Shown in pieces: positions 1 to 6,158 of a stretch of DNA of 26,916 bases; the first letter of the stretch is position 1, and every line of letters starts with the position of its first letter. A program made the position numbers and the translations under genes. The notes beneath the pieces were generated by a model. It had not been told where the DNA came from. It saw nothing but the letters and a program-made list of their open reading frames with translations, and did not search any database. This DNA comes from a virus, in IMG/VR virus record IMGVR_UViG_3300032308_002408, positions 1 to 26,916 of that record, one strand, 5' to 3'.

Positions 1-146
1 CAAATACAAAAACAACCCTAACCATAAAAATAGACGCAGACATCAAGAATTTGATGGTTGATCAGGCGGATGCTTTTGATTTGTCTTTGTCTGAGTATTT
101 GTCTATGTTGGTTGTTCGGGATTGGGGTGGTGTTGATGGGGTTTGA
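1..146 (+). CDS. Partial small protein, ribbon-helix-helix-like C-terminus
   Basis: The reading frame is open from base 3 to a TGA at 144-146 and has no start inside the window, so this is the 3' part of a gene that begins upstream. The visible 47 residues begin with an alternating hydrophobic strand (TLTIKIDADIKN) followed by two short helices (VDQADAFDLSLSEYLSMLVV). That is the usual order of a ribbon-helix-helix DNA-binding or plasmid/phage copy-control domain. The next gene starts inside its end (11-bp overlap), which suggests coupled translation. The family assignment is inference from the strand-helix-helix pattern only; no diagnostic residue is seen. Confidence 0.5.
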   Translation, partial: NTKTTLTIKIDADIKNLMVDQADAFDLSLSEYLSMLVVRDWGGVDGV

Positions 147-471
147 GGCTAGGCGTGCTCGTGATGGGGACACGGTGTATTTGACTGTTCCTGTGCCGGG
201 GTGGTTGAAGAATGATTTGGTGGATTTGGCTGTGTTGCGGGAGTTGTCGTTTCAGAGACTTGTGGGCTTGTTGCTTGTGAATGGTGTTCGGGATGCGGAG
301 GGTCGGGCTTTGTTGGAGGTTTCGGATCCTGTTGAGCCTTTGTCTGGGGTTGTGGCTTATTTGCGGGGTGAGCGGAGGTTGGAGCCTTGTGGTTTGCCGT
401 CTTGTGATAAGAAGCCTGTTGAGGTTTTGGGGTCTTCTTTTTGTGATACTTGTGGGGTTTGTTTAAGATAG
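136..471 (+). CDS. Small protein with RHH-like segment and C-terminal cysteine cluster
   Basis: This 111-residue protein starts at ATG 136, inside the end of the preceding gene. The open frame extends further upstream, but that stretch overlaps the other gene and encodes an unlikely Leu/Cys-rich leader, so I chose the internal start. Residues about 13-45 (VYLTVPVPGWLKNDL, then a helical SFQRLVGLLLVNG) repeat the strand-helix-helix logic of the gene before it. The C-terminus carries four cysteines as CGLPSC and CDTC, spaced like a small zinc site. It may be a regulator that pairs with its neighbour. The gene runs convergently into the WhiB gene, with which it shares 9 bp. I do not recognise a named family. 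Confidence 0.6.
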   Translation: MGFEARRARDGDTVYLTVPVPGWLKNDLVDLAVLRELSFQRLVGLLLVNGVRDAEGRALLEVSDPVEPLSGVVAYLRGERRLEPCGLPSCDKKPVEVLGSSFCDTCGVCLR

Positions 472-777
472 GTCCCACATTTGGGAGATGGATGGGCGTT
501 TTGGTTTGATGCCTCGGCGTTTTTGTTCTGCGGCTAACTGTCTGCTTGTTAAGCCTGCCCATACTCCGTGCATGTCTATCGGGTGATATTCTAAGGCTTC
601 TTTGAGGCATTGTGGGCGTACGGTGCAGTGTGCGCATATTTCTCTTGCTTGGAGGATGTAGGTGATGTCTTTGTGGTGTTGGGGGAACATGAGGTTTGTT
701 TTTCCTCGGCAGGCTGCTTGGTTTTGCCAGCGTTTTGTTTGTGTATCGTCTTGGGGTTTGTGGTTTTGTTGTTTCAT
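463..777 (-). CDS. whiB-like: WhiB-family iron-sulfur transcription factor
   Basis: This 104-residue protein has the full WhiB signature. C23 lies in ACRGK, followed by C48-x2-C51-x5-C57, which together bind a 4Fe-4S cluster. The G[VI]WAG turn is at 71-75 (GVWAG), and a basic tail (KRRGIKPKRP) would contact DNA. WhiB proteins are confined to Actinobacteria and their phages, where they bind the primary sigma factor and redirect host transcription. Phage versions such as WhiB of TM4 act against their host counterpart and can cause superinfection exclusion. Its ATG overlaps the stop of the proteasome-like gene by 4 bp (ATGA), so the two are translated together. Family assignment is firm; its regulatory target here is unknown. 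Confidence 0.95.
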   Translation of the reverse strand: MKQQNHKPQDDTQTKRWQNQAACRGKTNLMFPQHHKDITYILQAREICAHCTVRPQCLKEALEYHPIDMHGVWAGLTSRQLAAEQKRRGIKPKRPSISQMWDLS

Positions 778-1397
778 TTAGGTTTATCCGTTTTTTGTTG
801 TGTTTGTTGGATGTGGGTGTGGTACGGGTTGCCTGTGTTGGGGTCGTATTTGCTGGCTGTTGCGAGTGCTTTGATGGCATGTTTTTTGGCTTGGGCAGGG
901 TTTTTGGCTGGTGGCATGTTGTGTAATGCCCCTAACGCATAGGCTGATCCTGTGCCGAGGGCGTAGATTCCTGTGGTGTCTGTGAACCATGAATAGTCGC
1001 CGTCTATCAAATAGATGGTTTGGTTGACTGCTACGAGCATTTCGGAGTCATGTTCGGCTTTGTTGCTGTTGGTGTTTGCTTCGTTTACGGTGTACCCGTT
1101 TTGTTCAAACATTTGTCGGATAGCGGGGATCAGTTTGTTGGTAACAAACTCATCAAGTTTCTTACCCCTCAAGGTGGGTGGGCAGACTGGTGGGGTGAGA
1201 GTATGGGTCAGTAAGTTAATAGCCCTTAGATCTCCTGCTGTACCGATCAGATACTTCCCGTTCACAGCAATCTTAGAAGTCTCAGGTTTTAGCGTATTCA
1301 CCTGATAACCCACCCCATTACTATCCACAGAAGTAATACGAGTATCCCCCGCTATAAGACAATAACCATCACCTTGGATACCTACGATTGTTGTCAT
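774..1397 (-). CDS. Proteasome beta-subunit-like Ntn hydrolase
   Basis: This 207-residue protein begins Met-Thr-Thr-Ile-Val-Gly, so removing Met exposes a threonine nucleophile without a propeptide. In mature numbering D17 is in place (AGDTRIT). The Lys33 equivalent is probably K41 (ETSKIAV), displaced by about eight residues. Further landmarks are GTAGD after the next strand, GTGSAYALGAL for the Ser129 loop, and a YDPNTGNP segment for the Asp166 loop. The length matches HslV and 20S beta subunits. Actinobacteria often have a 20S proteasome, so a phage copy could form its own barrel, join host rings or compete with them. No unfoldase (HslU, Mpa/ARC) is visible here. The start has no clear Shine-Dalgarno. 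It is followed by whiB with a 4-bp overlap. Family confidence is high; function is inferred. Confidence 0.9.
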   Translation of the reverse strand: MTTIVGIQGDGYCLIAGDTRITSVDSNGVGYQVNTLKPETSKIAVNGKYLIGTAGDLRAINLLTHTLTPPVCPPTLRGKKLDEFVTNKLIPAIRQMFEQNGYTVNEANTNSNKAEHDSEMLVAVNQTIYLIDGDYSWFTDTTGIYALGTGSAYALGALHNMPPAKNPAQAKKHAIKALATASKYDPNTGNPYHTHIQQTQQKTDKPK

Positions 1398-1462
1398 AAA
1401 GAGGGTTCAGGCTTTCTTGCTATTCCGTTGATTGAACTGTGCGGCTTTTGTGCAGAGAAGGG

Positions 1463-1747
1463 TTAAAGGTTGATCGGATGGATAATGATCGGGGTTTGTT
1501 CCCCAACCCAAGCCCCTGCAACATTGAAGTCAATGTATTCTTCGGCTTCTTCATAGGACATTCCGTCTCGGAGCATGAGGGTTTCAGCCATAAGTGGGTA
1601 CGAGTACACCGCTAATGGTGGTTCGTTCATTCGTTGTGTGGTTCCGAGGAACGCATGTTCAAAGCCGTCCGCTAGGAGCACTCCTTGATCCATGGCTTCA
1701 AGGTAGGTTTGGATGTCATCTACCGTGTAGTTGGGTTGCCAGTTCAT
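1463..1747 (-). CDS. Conserved small phage protein with GAWVGEQTP motif
   Basis: This 94-residue acidic protein starts at ATG 1747, which overlaps the stop of the metallophosphoesterase gene as ATGA. A start seven codons earlier is possible but would lengthen the overlap. The segment LADGFEHAFLGTTQRMNEPPLAVY, then METLMLRDGMSYEEAEEYI, then FNVAGAWVGEQTPIII-like residues, matches a pattern I remember in many phage early-region hypothetical proteins (a target, then a GMxxEEAxE helix, then GAWVGExTP). No catalytic motif is visible and no function is known to me. It sits between a nuclease-like protein and the proteasome-like peptidase, with 65 bp before the latter. Confidence 0.8.
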   Translation of the reverse strand: MNWQPNYTVDDIQTYLEAMDQGVLLADGFEHAFLGTTQRMNEPPLAVYSYPLMAETLMLRDGMSYEEAEEYIDFNVAGAWVGEQTPIIIHPINL

Positions 1748-2952
1748 AGGACTGCCATATCTGACCAACCCTTGGGGTCATGGTTTCCTACAAGGAATGT
1801 GAGTGTTCCCGGTGTTGACCAGTTGCCACTCATGTCTGTATACCATTTGGAGCCACCGTCATTTGATGGGCATTGGAAACGGTACCAGGGTCCGAAGTCT
1901 TGAACTTGGAGGTGATGTTTGTGGGCTGTAACCCAAATATCGGGTTCGCGTCCTTCTTCACGGAGGATCTTGATTGACTGTCCGCGTAGCCATTCTACTT
2001 CTTTGCCACTGATCTTGTGCCCATGAGTGAAAGCCACTTTGACTCCTGACAGGACTGAGGTGGTGATCATCTCGTCATGGGGAATATTCCATTTAAGTTT
2101 ATCTGTTTCTGGTCTGCCGTCTAATACTCGTTTGACAGCATCGGTGAGGAAACCGCCTGCGTTATCAGAGTCACTTGTTACGGCTTTACCGCCTCTTCGC
2201 ATCCATTCGCCATGGTTACAAAGAACGCTGATGAACTCTGCCTCTTCGGCTAAAGGAGATAACTGTCGGATTCCTTGCGCCCAAAGGTCAATAGCCAACA
2301 ACAATTGTTGACGTTGTGTGAGTTCTACCGTGAATAACTGGCTGGCATAGTTTCCATCGCATCCTTCAACAGGGTCACCCATGTTGACGATGGCGATCTT
2401 TTCAATGTTGCGCCCGATCTTGCGTAAGTCTTTGACTCGTTGGATCGTTGCCTGATAACTATCTATGATTCTTTCAACTGTGGCATCAGTTCCACCGCCA
2501 GCGGATTTGCCTAACTGCTGATCTGCCCAACAGACCACAAGGGTTGAACCTTTTTCTGTTGATATCGGTGTAACAGTTTTGGGGACAGACTTCCATTTTT
2601 GAACATATGTTCGTATGTTGTCTATCTCAGTGTCGGGTAAAGCGGTCAAGTTTTTGCGTTTAAAGCGTGCCTTATATGAGTAAAGCCAGATGATATCGCG
2701 GTCACCGTTTTCTAGTCTTTTGGATGACTGCCATTTGGACATTCGGACTGTGTCGTCAACTATCTCAAAAATGTCTGGATCTAAACCGAATCCTCGGAGT
2801 ACAGCATTCCAGTCGCCACCCATTTCTGTTGGCATTGCCCCTGTGGATAACTCTCCGCCGTCTAAGCCGATTTCTGCCCAAGCGGTTTCGCCTTTCGGGT
2901 TGCCGTTGGCATCATGGGAGATGTCGTTGAGTTTGCTTCCGAGGTTGCTCAT
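1744..2952 (-). CDS. Metallophosphoesterase-like phosphatase or nuclease
   Basis: This 402-residue protein has an N-terminal DNA-binding-like region (about 1-130) and a calcineurin-type phosphoesterase core. Metal-binding motifs appear in order: D144-x-Q146 in WADQQLGK, G192-D193 in GDPVEG, N246-H247 in CNHGE, H310-G-H312 in THGHK, and the AHKHH segment at 343-347. The first motif has Gln where the usual D-x-H histidine stands, which may change metal binding. Relatives in actinobacteriophages are usually annotated only as metallophosphoesterase, and an Mre11/SbcD-like role on DNA is possible. It is in the middle of an operon, with ATGA overlaps on both sides. Fold assignment is strong; substrate is unknown. 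Confidence 0.85.
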   Translation of the reverse strand: MSNLGSKLNDISHDANGNPKGETAWAEIGLDGGELSTGAMPTEMGGDWNAVLRGFGLDPDIFEIVDDTVRMSKWQSSKRLENGDRDIIWLYSYKARFKRKNLTALPDTEIDNIRTYVQKWKSVPKTVTPISTEKGSTLVVCWADQQLGKSAGGGTDATVERIIDSYQATIQRVKDLRKIGRNIEKIAIVNMGDPVEGCDGNYASQLFTVELTQRQQLLLAIDLWAQGIRQLSPLAEEAEFISVLCNHGEWMRRGGKAVTSDSDNAGGFLTDAVKRVLDGRPETDKLKWNIPHDEMITTSVLSGVKVAFTHGHKISGKEVEWLRGQSIKILREEGREPDIWVTAHKHHLQVQDFGPWYRFQCPSNDGGSKWYTDMSGNWSTPGTLTFLVGNHDPKGWSDMAVL

Positions 2953-3245
2953 TTGCTTGCTCCTAAATTGTTAGGGAAACAGAAACATGCTGTGTGTCCT
3001 TCTTGTCGGAAACATTCACGCTTTTGGTTGATGGTTGTTCTTGATATTGAGAAACCTTCATCTATTAGTGCTCTGTGTATTGCAGAGTTTGATGCAGGTG
3101 ATTGAAGTGCGTTGATGAGCGCTACTTGTGTTTCGGGCTCTAATTGCTTGTGTATTTTGCCTATTGGGCATGGTGCGCTTACTGTTTTGGATAACTGTGC
3201 GAGCGTGCCGAGCAGGTTGCTTTTGGACTTCTCTTGACTAGCCAT
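2949..3245 (-). CDS. Small helix-turn-helix DNA-binding protein
   Basis: This 98-residue protein is the first gene of the minus-strand operon. A good ribosome site (GACAGGAGAACAC) precedes the ATG at 3245. The core at about 36-78 (LEPETQVALINALQSP, then SNSAIHRALIDEGFSISRTTINQKR) reads as helices ending in a recognition helix. It resembles small phage proteins that discriminate an 'elongated versus compact' HTH and some terminase-small-like or RuvC-associated DNA-binding proteins. Four cysteines (residues 26, 78, 86, 88) are present but not in a clean zinc pattern. It may regulate its own divergent promoter. Its stop overlaps the next ATG by 4 bp. Confidence 0.7.
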   Translation of the reverse strand: MASQEKSKSNLLGTLAQLSKTVSAPCPIGKIHKQLEPETQVALINALQSPASNSAIHRALIDEGFSISRTTINQKRECFRQEGHTACFCFPNNLGASK

Positions 3246-3399
3246 GTGTTCTCCTGTCTTTCTAGTATGACATATTTGTACCTATTTTTACTTGTGTCAA
3301 GCACTTGACGTGGTATTAGCAAATACAAAAGTAAAGTAATAAATGATTAATGAATATTCTTTGAAAACAGTCGTGATATCACCGTGCTAACCTGTCCCC
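3246..3399. promoter_or_regulatory. Divergent promoter region with 14-bp inverted repeat
   Basis: This gap separates the minus-strand operon from the plus-strand regulator gene. At 3296-3309 there is a perfect interrupted palindrome, GTCAAG-CA-CTTGAC. Read leftwards it includes the consensus -35 hexamer TTGACA (3300-3295), and read rightwards TTGACG (3305-3310), so the two possible -35 boxes are back to back. A weak -10 (AAATAT on the minus strand) lies 17 bp from the left-hand TTGACA. The right-hand -10 is not clear. The simplest reading is an operator that controls both transcription units at once. Confidence 0.5.
3373..3382. promoter_or_regulatory. Palindrome GTGATATCAC, candidate operator copy 1
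   Basis: This perfect 10-bp palindrome ends 17 bp before the GTG start of the winged-helix gene. Near-copies lie at 3765-3774 (GAGATATCAC) and 3829-3838 (GTGATATCGC), the latter just before the oxygenase start. Three copies around one regulator gene suggest autoregulation, which is inference. Confidence 0.4.
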
Positions 3400-3870
3400 G
3401 TGGTATCAGCACACGACAACAGACGCGACCACGCAATACGAGGACCATTAGAAAGAGTTGTCAAAGAAGCCCAATCCAAGAACCATTCAGCAAAACAACT
3501 TGTTGAATCAATCCTTGAAGAATTAGACGAACAGAACATCATCGCCTACACCCCTAAAAGCAATGTAAACCTTTTAACCCCAGCAGGGCGGATACTTATC
3601 TACCTGATAGAGACACCGGGCTTGACAGTGCGCGAGTTGTCAACCACATTGGGGGTAACGAGCACGGCGGTTATTAAAGCCTTATCCCTATTGACCAAAA
3701 GCAAACTCATAGCAAGAACAAAATCCAAAGGTCGCTATGAATATCGTATAAATTTAAATAACACGAGATATCACCCTGATCTTCGGAGACTGATACGCAC
3801 CATTTCAGCAGTGCTTGAATCTAGTAGCGTGATATCGCACCATGAGTTGGACACTAACCAAGAAGATTGA
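3400..3870 (+). CDS. Winged-helix (MarR-like) transcriptional regulator
   Basis: This 156-residue protein starts at GTG 3400; a TAA lies in frame 9 bp upstream, so no longer start exists. No Shine-Dalgarno is seen and the message may be nearly leaderless. An N-terminal helical part (about 1-50) precedes a winged helix at about 58-120: GRILIYLIETPGLTVREL (helices 1-2), STTLGVTSTAVIKALSLLTK (turn and recognition helix), then SKLIARTKSKGRYEYRINL (the wing). This order fits MarR-type or other DNA-binding dimers. It overlaps the oxygenase gene by 29 bp and is flanked by GTGATATCAC-like sites. Its ligand, if any, is unknown. Confidence 0.75.
   Translation: MVSAHDNRRDHAIRGPLERVVKEAQSKNHSAKQLVESILEELDEQNIIAYTPKSNVNLLTPAGRILIYLIETPGLTVRELSTTLGVTSTAVIKALSLLTKSKLIARTKSKGRYEYRINLNNTRYHPDLRRLIRTISAVLESSSVISHHELDTNQED
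3829..3838. promoter_or_regulatory. Near-palindrome GTGATATCGC, candidate operator copy 3
   Basis: This one-mismatch copy of the site at 3373-3382 lies 3 bp before the ATG of the oxygenase gene and inside the end of the regulator gene. A third copy (GAGATATCAC) is inside the coding region at 3765-3774. The position would allow the regulator to block transcription entering the oxygenase. Confidence 0.35.
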
Positions 3871-4615
3871 CATAGGTCAGATACCGCCGACACCGACGGA
3901 AAACATCTATGACACAAGCATCGTGGCTCAAGCCTGTGCGCAGTTAAAAAAACATGCCTACAAGTACGGCATCCCCACAGGGTACAAACAGGAACAAGAC
4001 GGAAGACTTATCCACAGCGTCCTTCCAAACCCCACAACAGAATTCCAACAAATATCGTCGTCGTCAAAAGTAAATTTAGAGTTACACACAGAAACCGCTT
4101 TCCACCCATACAAACCATCCCATGTTCTACTTCTGTGTTTGAGAGGGGATCACCAAGCCCCAACAACATTTGCCATAGTTGACGAGATCGTTGAATCGTT
4201 AGACGAAGAAACGGTCACATTACTTAAACAACCATTATATATCACAGCAATAGATGACAGTTTCAGGACTCATGGGGAACCAAACAAATCCATTGTGATG
4301 CCAATACTCAAAGAAGACAAGCATGGTTTATCTATTTGTTTTGATGAGTTCTTTATGCGCGGGAAAACATTCCAAGCACAAGAGGCTTTGGATAAGTTGA
4401 AAATTGCCATTACCGAAAAAACTCGGGAAATAGTTCTGCAAGATGGCGACCTGTTCGTTCTTGACAACAGGAAAACTATCCACGGAAGAAAACCATTCTC
4501 CCCTAGATATGATGGAACAGACAGATGGGTTCTGCGATGTTTAGTTGTTGACAGAATGCCACCTGAAACACATGTGATCTTTAAAGACCACATGATCATT
4601 ACTACAGAAATGTAA
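3842..4615 (+). CDS. Fe(II)/2-oxoglutarate oxygenase, clavaminate synthase/AsnO-like
   Basis: This 257-residue protein has the HxE metal motif of the clavaminate synthase branch: H82-T-E84 within LELHTETAFHPYKP, not the more common HxD. The distal histidine is H214 (TIHGRKPFSPRYDG), and R228 lies exactly 14 residues on, the position that binds the 2-oxoglutarate carboxylate. Characterised relatives hydroxylate free arginine, asparagine or lysine. The substrate cannot be read from sequence. The start is fixed by a TGA in frame 9 bp upstream of ATG 3842; no ribosome site is seen, so translation probably depends on the overlapping upstream gene. The pairing with a regulator suggests conditional expression. 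I am confident of the family, not of the reaction. Confidence 0.88.
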   Translation: MSWTLTKKIDIGQIPPTPTENIYDTSIVAQACAQLKKHAYKYGIPTGYKQEQDGRLIHSVLPNPTTEFQQISSSSKVNLELHTETAFHPYKPSHVLLLCLRGDHQAPTTFAIVDEIVESLDEETVTLLKQPLYITAIDDSFRTHGEPNKSIVMPILKEDKHGLSICFDEFFMRGKTFQAQEALDKLKIAITEKTREIVLQDGDLFVLDNRKTIHGRKPFSPRYDGTDRWVLRCLVVDRMPPETHVIFKDHMIITTEM

Positions 4616-4618
4616 AAC

Positions 4619-5089
4619 ATGTTTAAGATTATTGAAAGATTCTTCCGCGGTTTCGTTAACCAAGCGCCTCTCGCATGGCAGGATGAGAACGATGATGCTG
4701 TGACCGCTGATTTTGGTGTGGAACCGATAAAACAAAACATCTACCCATACTTTGGTAAAGGTTGGGAAAATAGCATTTGGTGTGACGACGGCTGGATCAA
4801 CATCATCGCGGAATGTCACAGCGAACTACTAAACATTGACAAAAACTACAAGATTTATCAAATCAAAGAAAAGTTTGGGACTCTCCGCTACTACTGCGAG
4901 CCATCACATTCAAAGCATAAAGAACAGTTCGGTGCGATCGTTGATAAGTATGAGCGCATGTCAATCAAAACATGTGAGATTAGTGGTGCATCTGGTGTGC
5001 TCATGAAAAAAGACGGACACTTCAAAACATTAAATCCGACACTTGGCAAAACCCTTGGATACGAAAAATGCAAGGCTAATCAAAAATGA
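4619..5089 (+). CDS. Conserved phage protein with KEKFGTLRYY motif
   Basis: This 156-residue protein belongs to a widespread phage family recognised by a GWxxII helix (59-64), then QIKEKFGTLRYY at 81-92, and usually a C-terminal zinc-ribbon-like CExCGxxG followed by a second Cys/His pair. Here the first pair reads C119-EISGASG, so the second cysteine is a serine and the later Cys-His pair is missing. Metal binding is therefore probably lost. The function of the family is unknown to me. The gene follows the oxygenase after only 3 bp and its stop overlaps a mini-ORF start. Confidence 0.75.
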   Translation: MFKIIERFFRGFVNQAPLAWQDENDDAVTADFGVEPIKQNIYPYFGKGWENSIWCDDGWINIIAECHSELLNIDKNYKIYQIKEKFGTLRYYCEPSHSKHKEQFGAIVDKYERMSIKTCEISGASGVLMKKDGHFKTLNPTLGKTLGYEKCKANQK

Positions 5090-5184
5090 CGGTTATTGGT
5101 GTACGAGGTTACTTGTGTCCTTGCAAAACACCAGTACCTCGCAACCCTGAATGTGGTGATAAGGGCGTAGAAGACGACGACTAA
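5086..5184 (+). CDS. Mini-ORF, 32 residues, cysteine-bearing
   Basis: The ATG at 5086 overlaps the preceding stop as ATGA, the same coupling used elsewhere in this genome. The peptide has three cysteines (LCPC and PEC) and an acidic end (VEDDD). It ends 6 bp before the stop of the convergent minus-strand gene. The coupling and lack of other sequence in the gap argue for a real gene, but length and lack of homology recognition keep confidence low. Confidence 0.4.
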   Translation: MTVIGVRGYLCPCKTPVPRNPECGDKGVEDDD

Positions 5185-5190
5185 GAATCG

Positions 5191-5529
5191 TTAAACGCTT
5201 TGTGTTGCAATCCAAGCAGAGAAAGCCTCATCTTGTGTAGGTATCACCCACACTTGACAAACACCAAGGTCTTTATGTTTGTCACCAACTAAAGCCCAAG
5301 CGATTTGCATTTCCCCTGATGGTTCAACAACACCAACATTGCATTCAAGACCAAACATTTGCAAAAAGAATTCAACTACGCACGGAGCATCATCATGCGA
5401 ACAAGATGAATCTTCTTTATCTTTGTTCGGGCAGGTGACACCAACAATTTCAAGATTCGCTTTGTTTAACTGCATCAAAACGACATGACCGTCGTTGTGC
5501 CATTTGATCTCTTGGTCTGTATCTACCAT
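5191..5529 (-). CDS. Hypothetical protein, 112 residues
   Basis: This is an acidic, soluble protein with no signal peptide or membrane helix. Five cysteines occur at about residues 33, 43, 50, 63 and 91; C33 and C43 flank a charged loop (NKDKEDSS). The alternation of beta-like segments (VVLMQL, LEIVGVTC, VVEFFLQMF, CNVGVVEP, QIAWALVGD, VCQVWVIP) suggests a small alpha/beta fold. It is the last gene of the minus-strand lysis-region operon, 96 bp after the ferredoxin stop. I do not recognise the family. Confidence 0.65.
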   Translation of the reverse strand: MVDTDQEIKWHNDGHVVLMQLNKANLEIVGVTCPNKDKEDSSCSHDDAPCVVEFFLQMFGLECNVGVVEPSGEMQIAWALVGDKHKDLGVCQVWVIPTQDEAFSAWIATQSV

Positions 5530-5625
5530 GGCGTTAAGACTACCTTATACAAACTACAAAAAATAGACTCAGCACTCCCACGCAAAAAATGCTGAAGGAA
5601 CCTTTCCTAACTATTTTACCACCAA

Positions 5626-5871
5626 TTATGGCTCAATAAAAATGCATTCCCCCGGGCATTCCTCAGCAGCCTCAATCACATCACTAAGACGATCTTCTGC
5701 GAAAGAAGCCAAACCATCGGCTCCTTGTGGGTTCCCCACAGCGTCCGCATAAATCTTGTCCCCTTCTTTCACATACGCAAGACCGTCGGGCATCATGTGG
5801 AAAACATCTGGGGCTATCTCTGCGCATAGACCATCTCCCGTACACAAGTCCTGATCAATCCAAACTCGCAT
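5626..5871 (-). CDS. Small ferredoxin, 3Fe-4S type
   Basis: This 81-residue protein has the layout of actinobacterial 3Fe-4S ferredoxins. C10-x5-C16 lies in CTGDGLC, followed by APDVF, a beta-rich middle, and C72-P73 in a helix (EAAEECPGECIFIE). C76 is an extra cysteine four residues later. Such ferredoxins pass electrons to cytochrome P450s or oxygenases. No P450 or reductase gene is in this window, so a host partner is likely if the protein is active. Its ATG shares bases with the stop of the preceding membrane-protein gene (TAATG). A phage ferredoxin may serve as an auxiliary metabolic gene; that is inference. Confidence 0.88.
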   Translation of the reverse strand: MRVWIDQDLCTGDGLCAEIAPDVFHMMPDGLAYVKEGDKIYADAVGNPQGADGLASFAEDRLSDVIEAAEECPGECIFIEP

Positions 5872-6158
5872 TACTTACCTTCTAGATGATCGGGGATTCC
5901 GTTCCCATCTTTATCTTCAGCGTTTCTTCCTGTAGAAATCATCAACCCTGCAAGAGTGCCAGTGATAAATGTTGCTACAGAGGAAAGAACACCAAAGAAC
6001 ATTTTGTCGTTTTCTGCTTGAGCACCGATTGGTTGTGTAACAAATACGAGTGCCCACAAAACACCGATCGTTGTGATCATCAAAACGAAACCAAGCATGC
6101 AACCGATAACGAACTTTAGGCGTGCATCTAGTTCTGCTGGTGTGAGACGCTTTTTCAT
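5871..6158 (-). CDS. Two-helix membrane protein, holin-like candidate
   Basis: I start this gene at ATG 6158, which overlaps the lipoprotein stop as ATGA; the longer frame adds 32 arginine-rich residues that overlap the lipoprotein gene. The 95-residue product has two membrane helices (about 15-38 VIGCMLGFVLMITTIGVLWA and 58-76 VLSSVATFITGTLAGLMIS) and an acidic tail ending DKDGNGIPDHLEG, which resembles a calcium-binding loop. The NDKMFF turn between helices is shared, from memory, with small actinophage membrane proteins near lysis genes. It could be a holin, antiholin or unrelated membrane protein. Confidence 0.7.
   Translation of the reverse strand: MKKRLTPAELDARLKFVIGCMLGFVLMITTIGVLWALVFVTQPIGAQAENDKMFFGVLSSVATFITGTLAGLMISTGRNAEDKDGNGIPDHLEGK

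Noticed and set aside
149-880. A 243-residue open frame on the minus strand, rich in Pro, Thr, His and Lys
   Set aside because: It overlaps three supported genes in other frames, has low complexity (codons of shifted T/G-rich coding), and shows no motif.
5569-5595. TCAGCA...TGCTGA inverted repeat between ferredoxin and the 5191-5529 gene
   Set aside because: Six-bp arms with a 15-bp loop and no T-run on the minus strand are too weak for a terminator or operator call.
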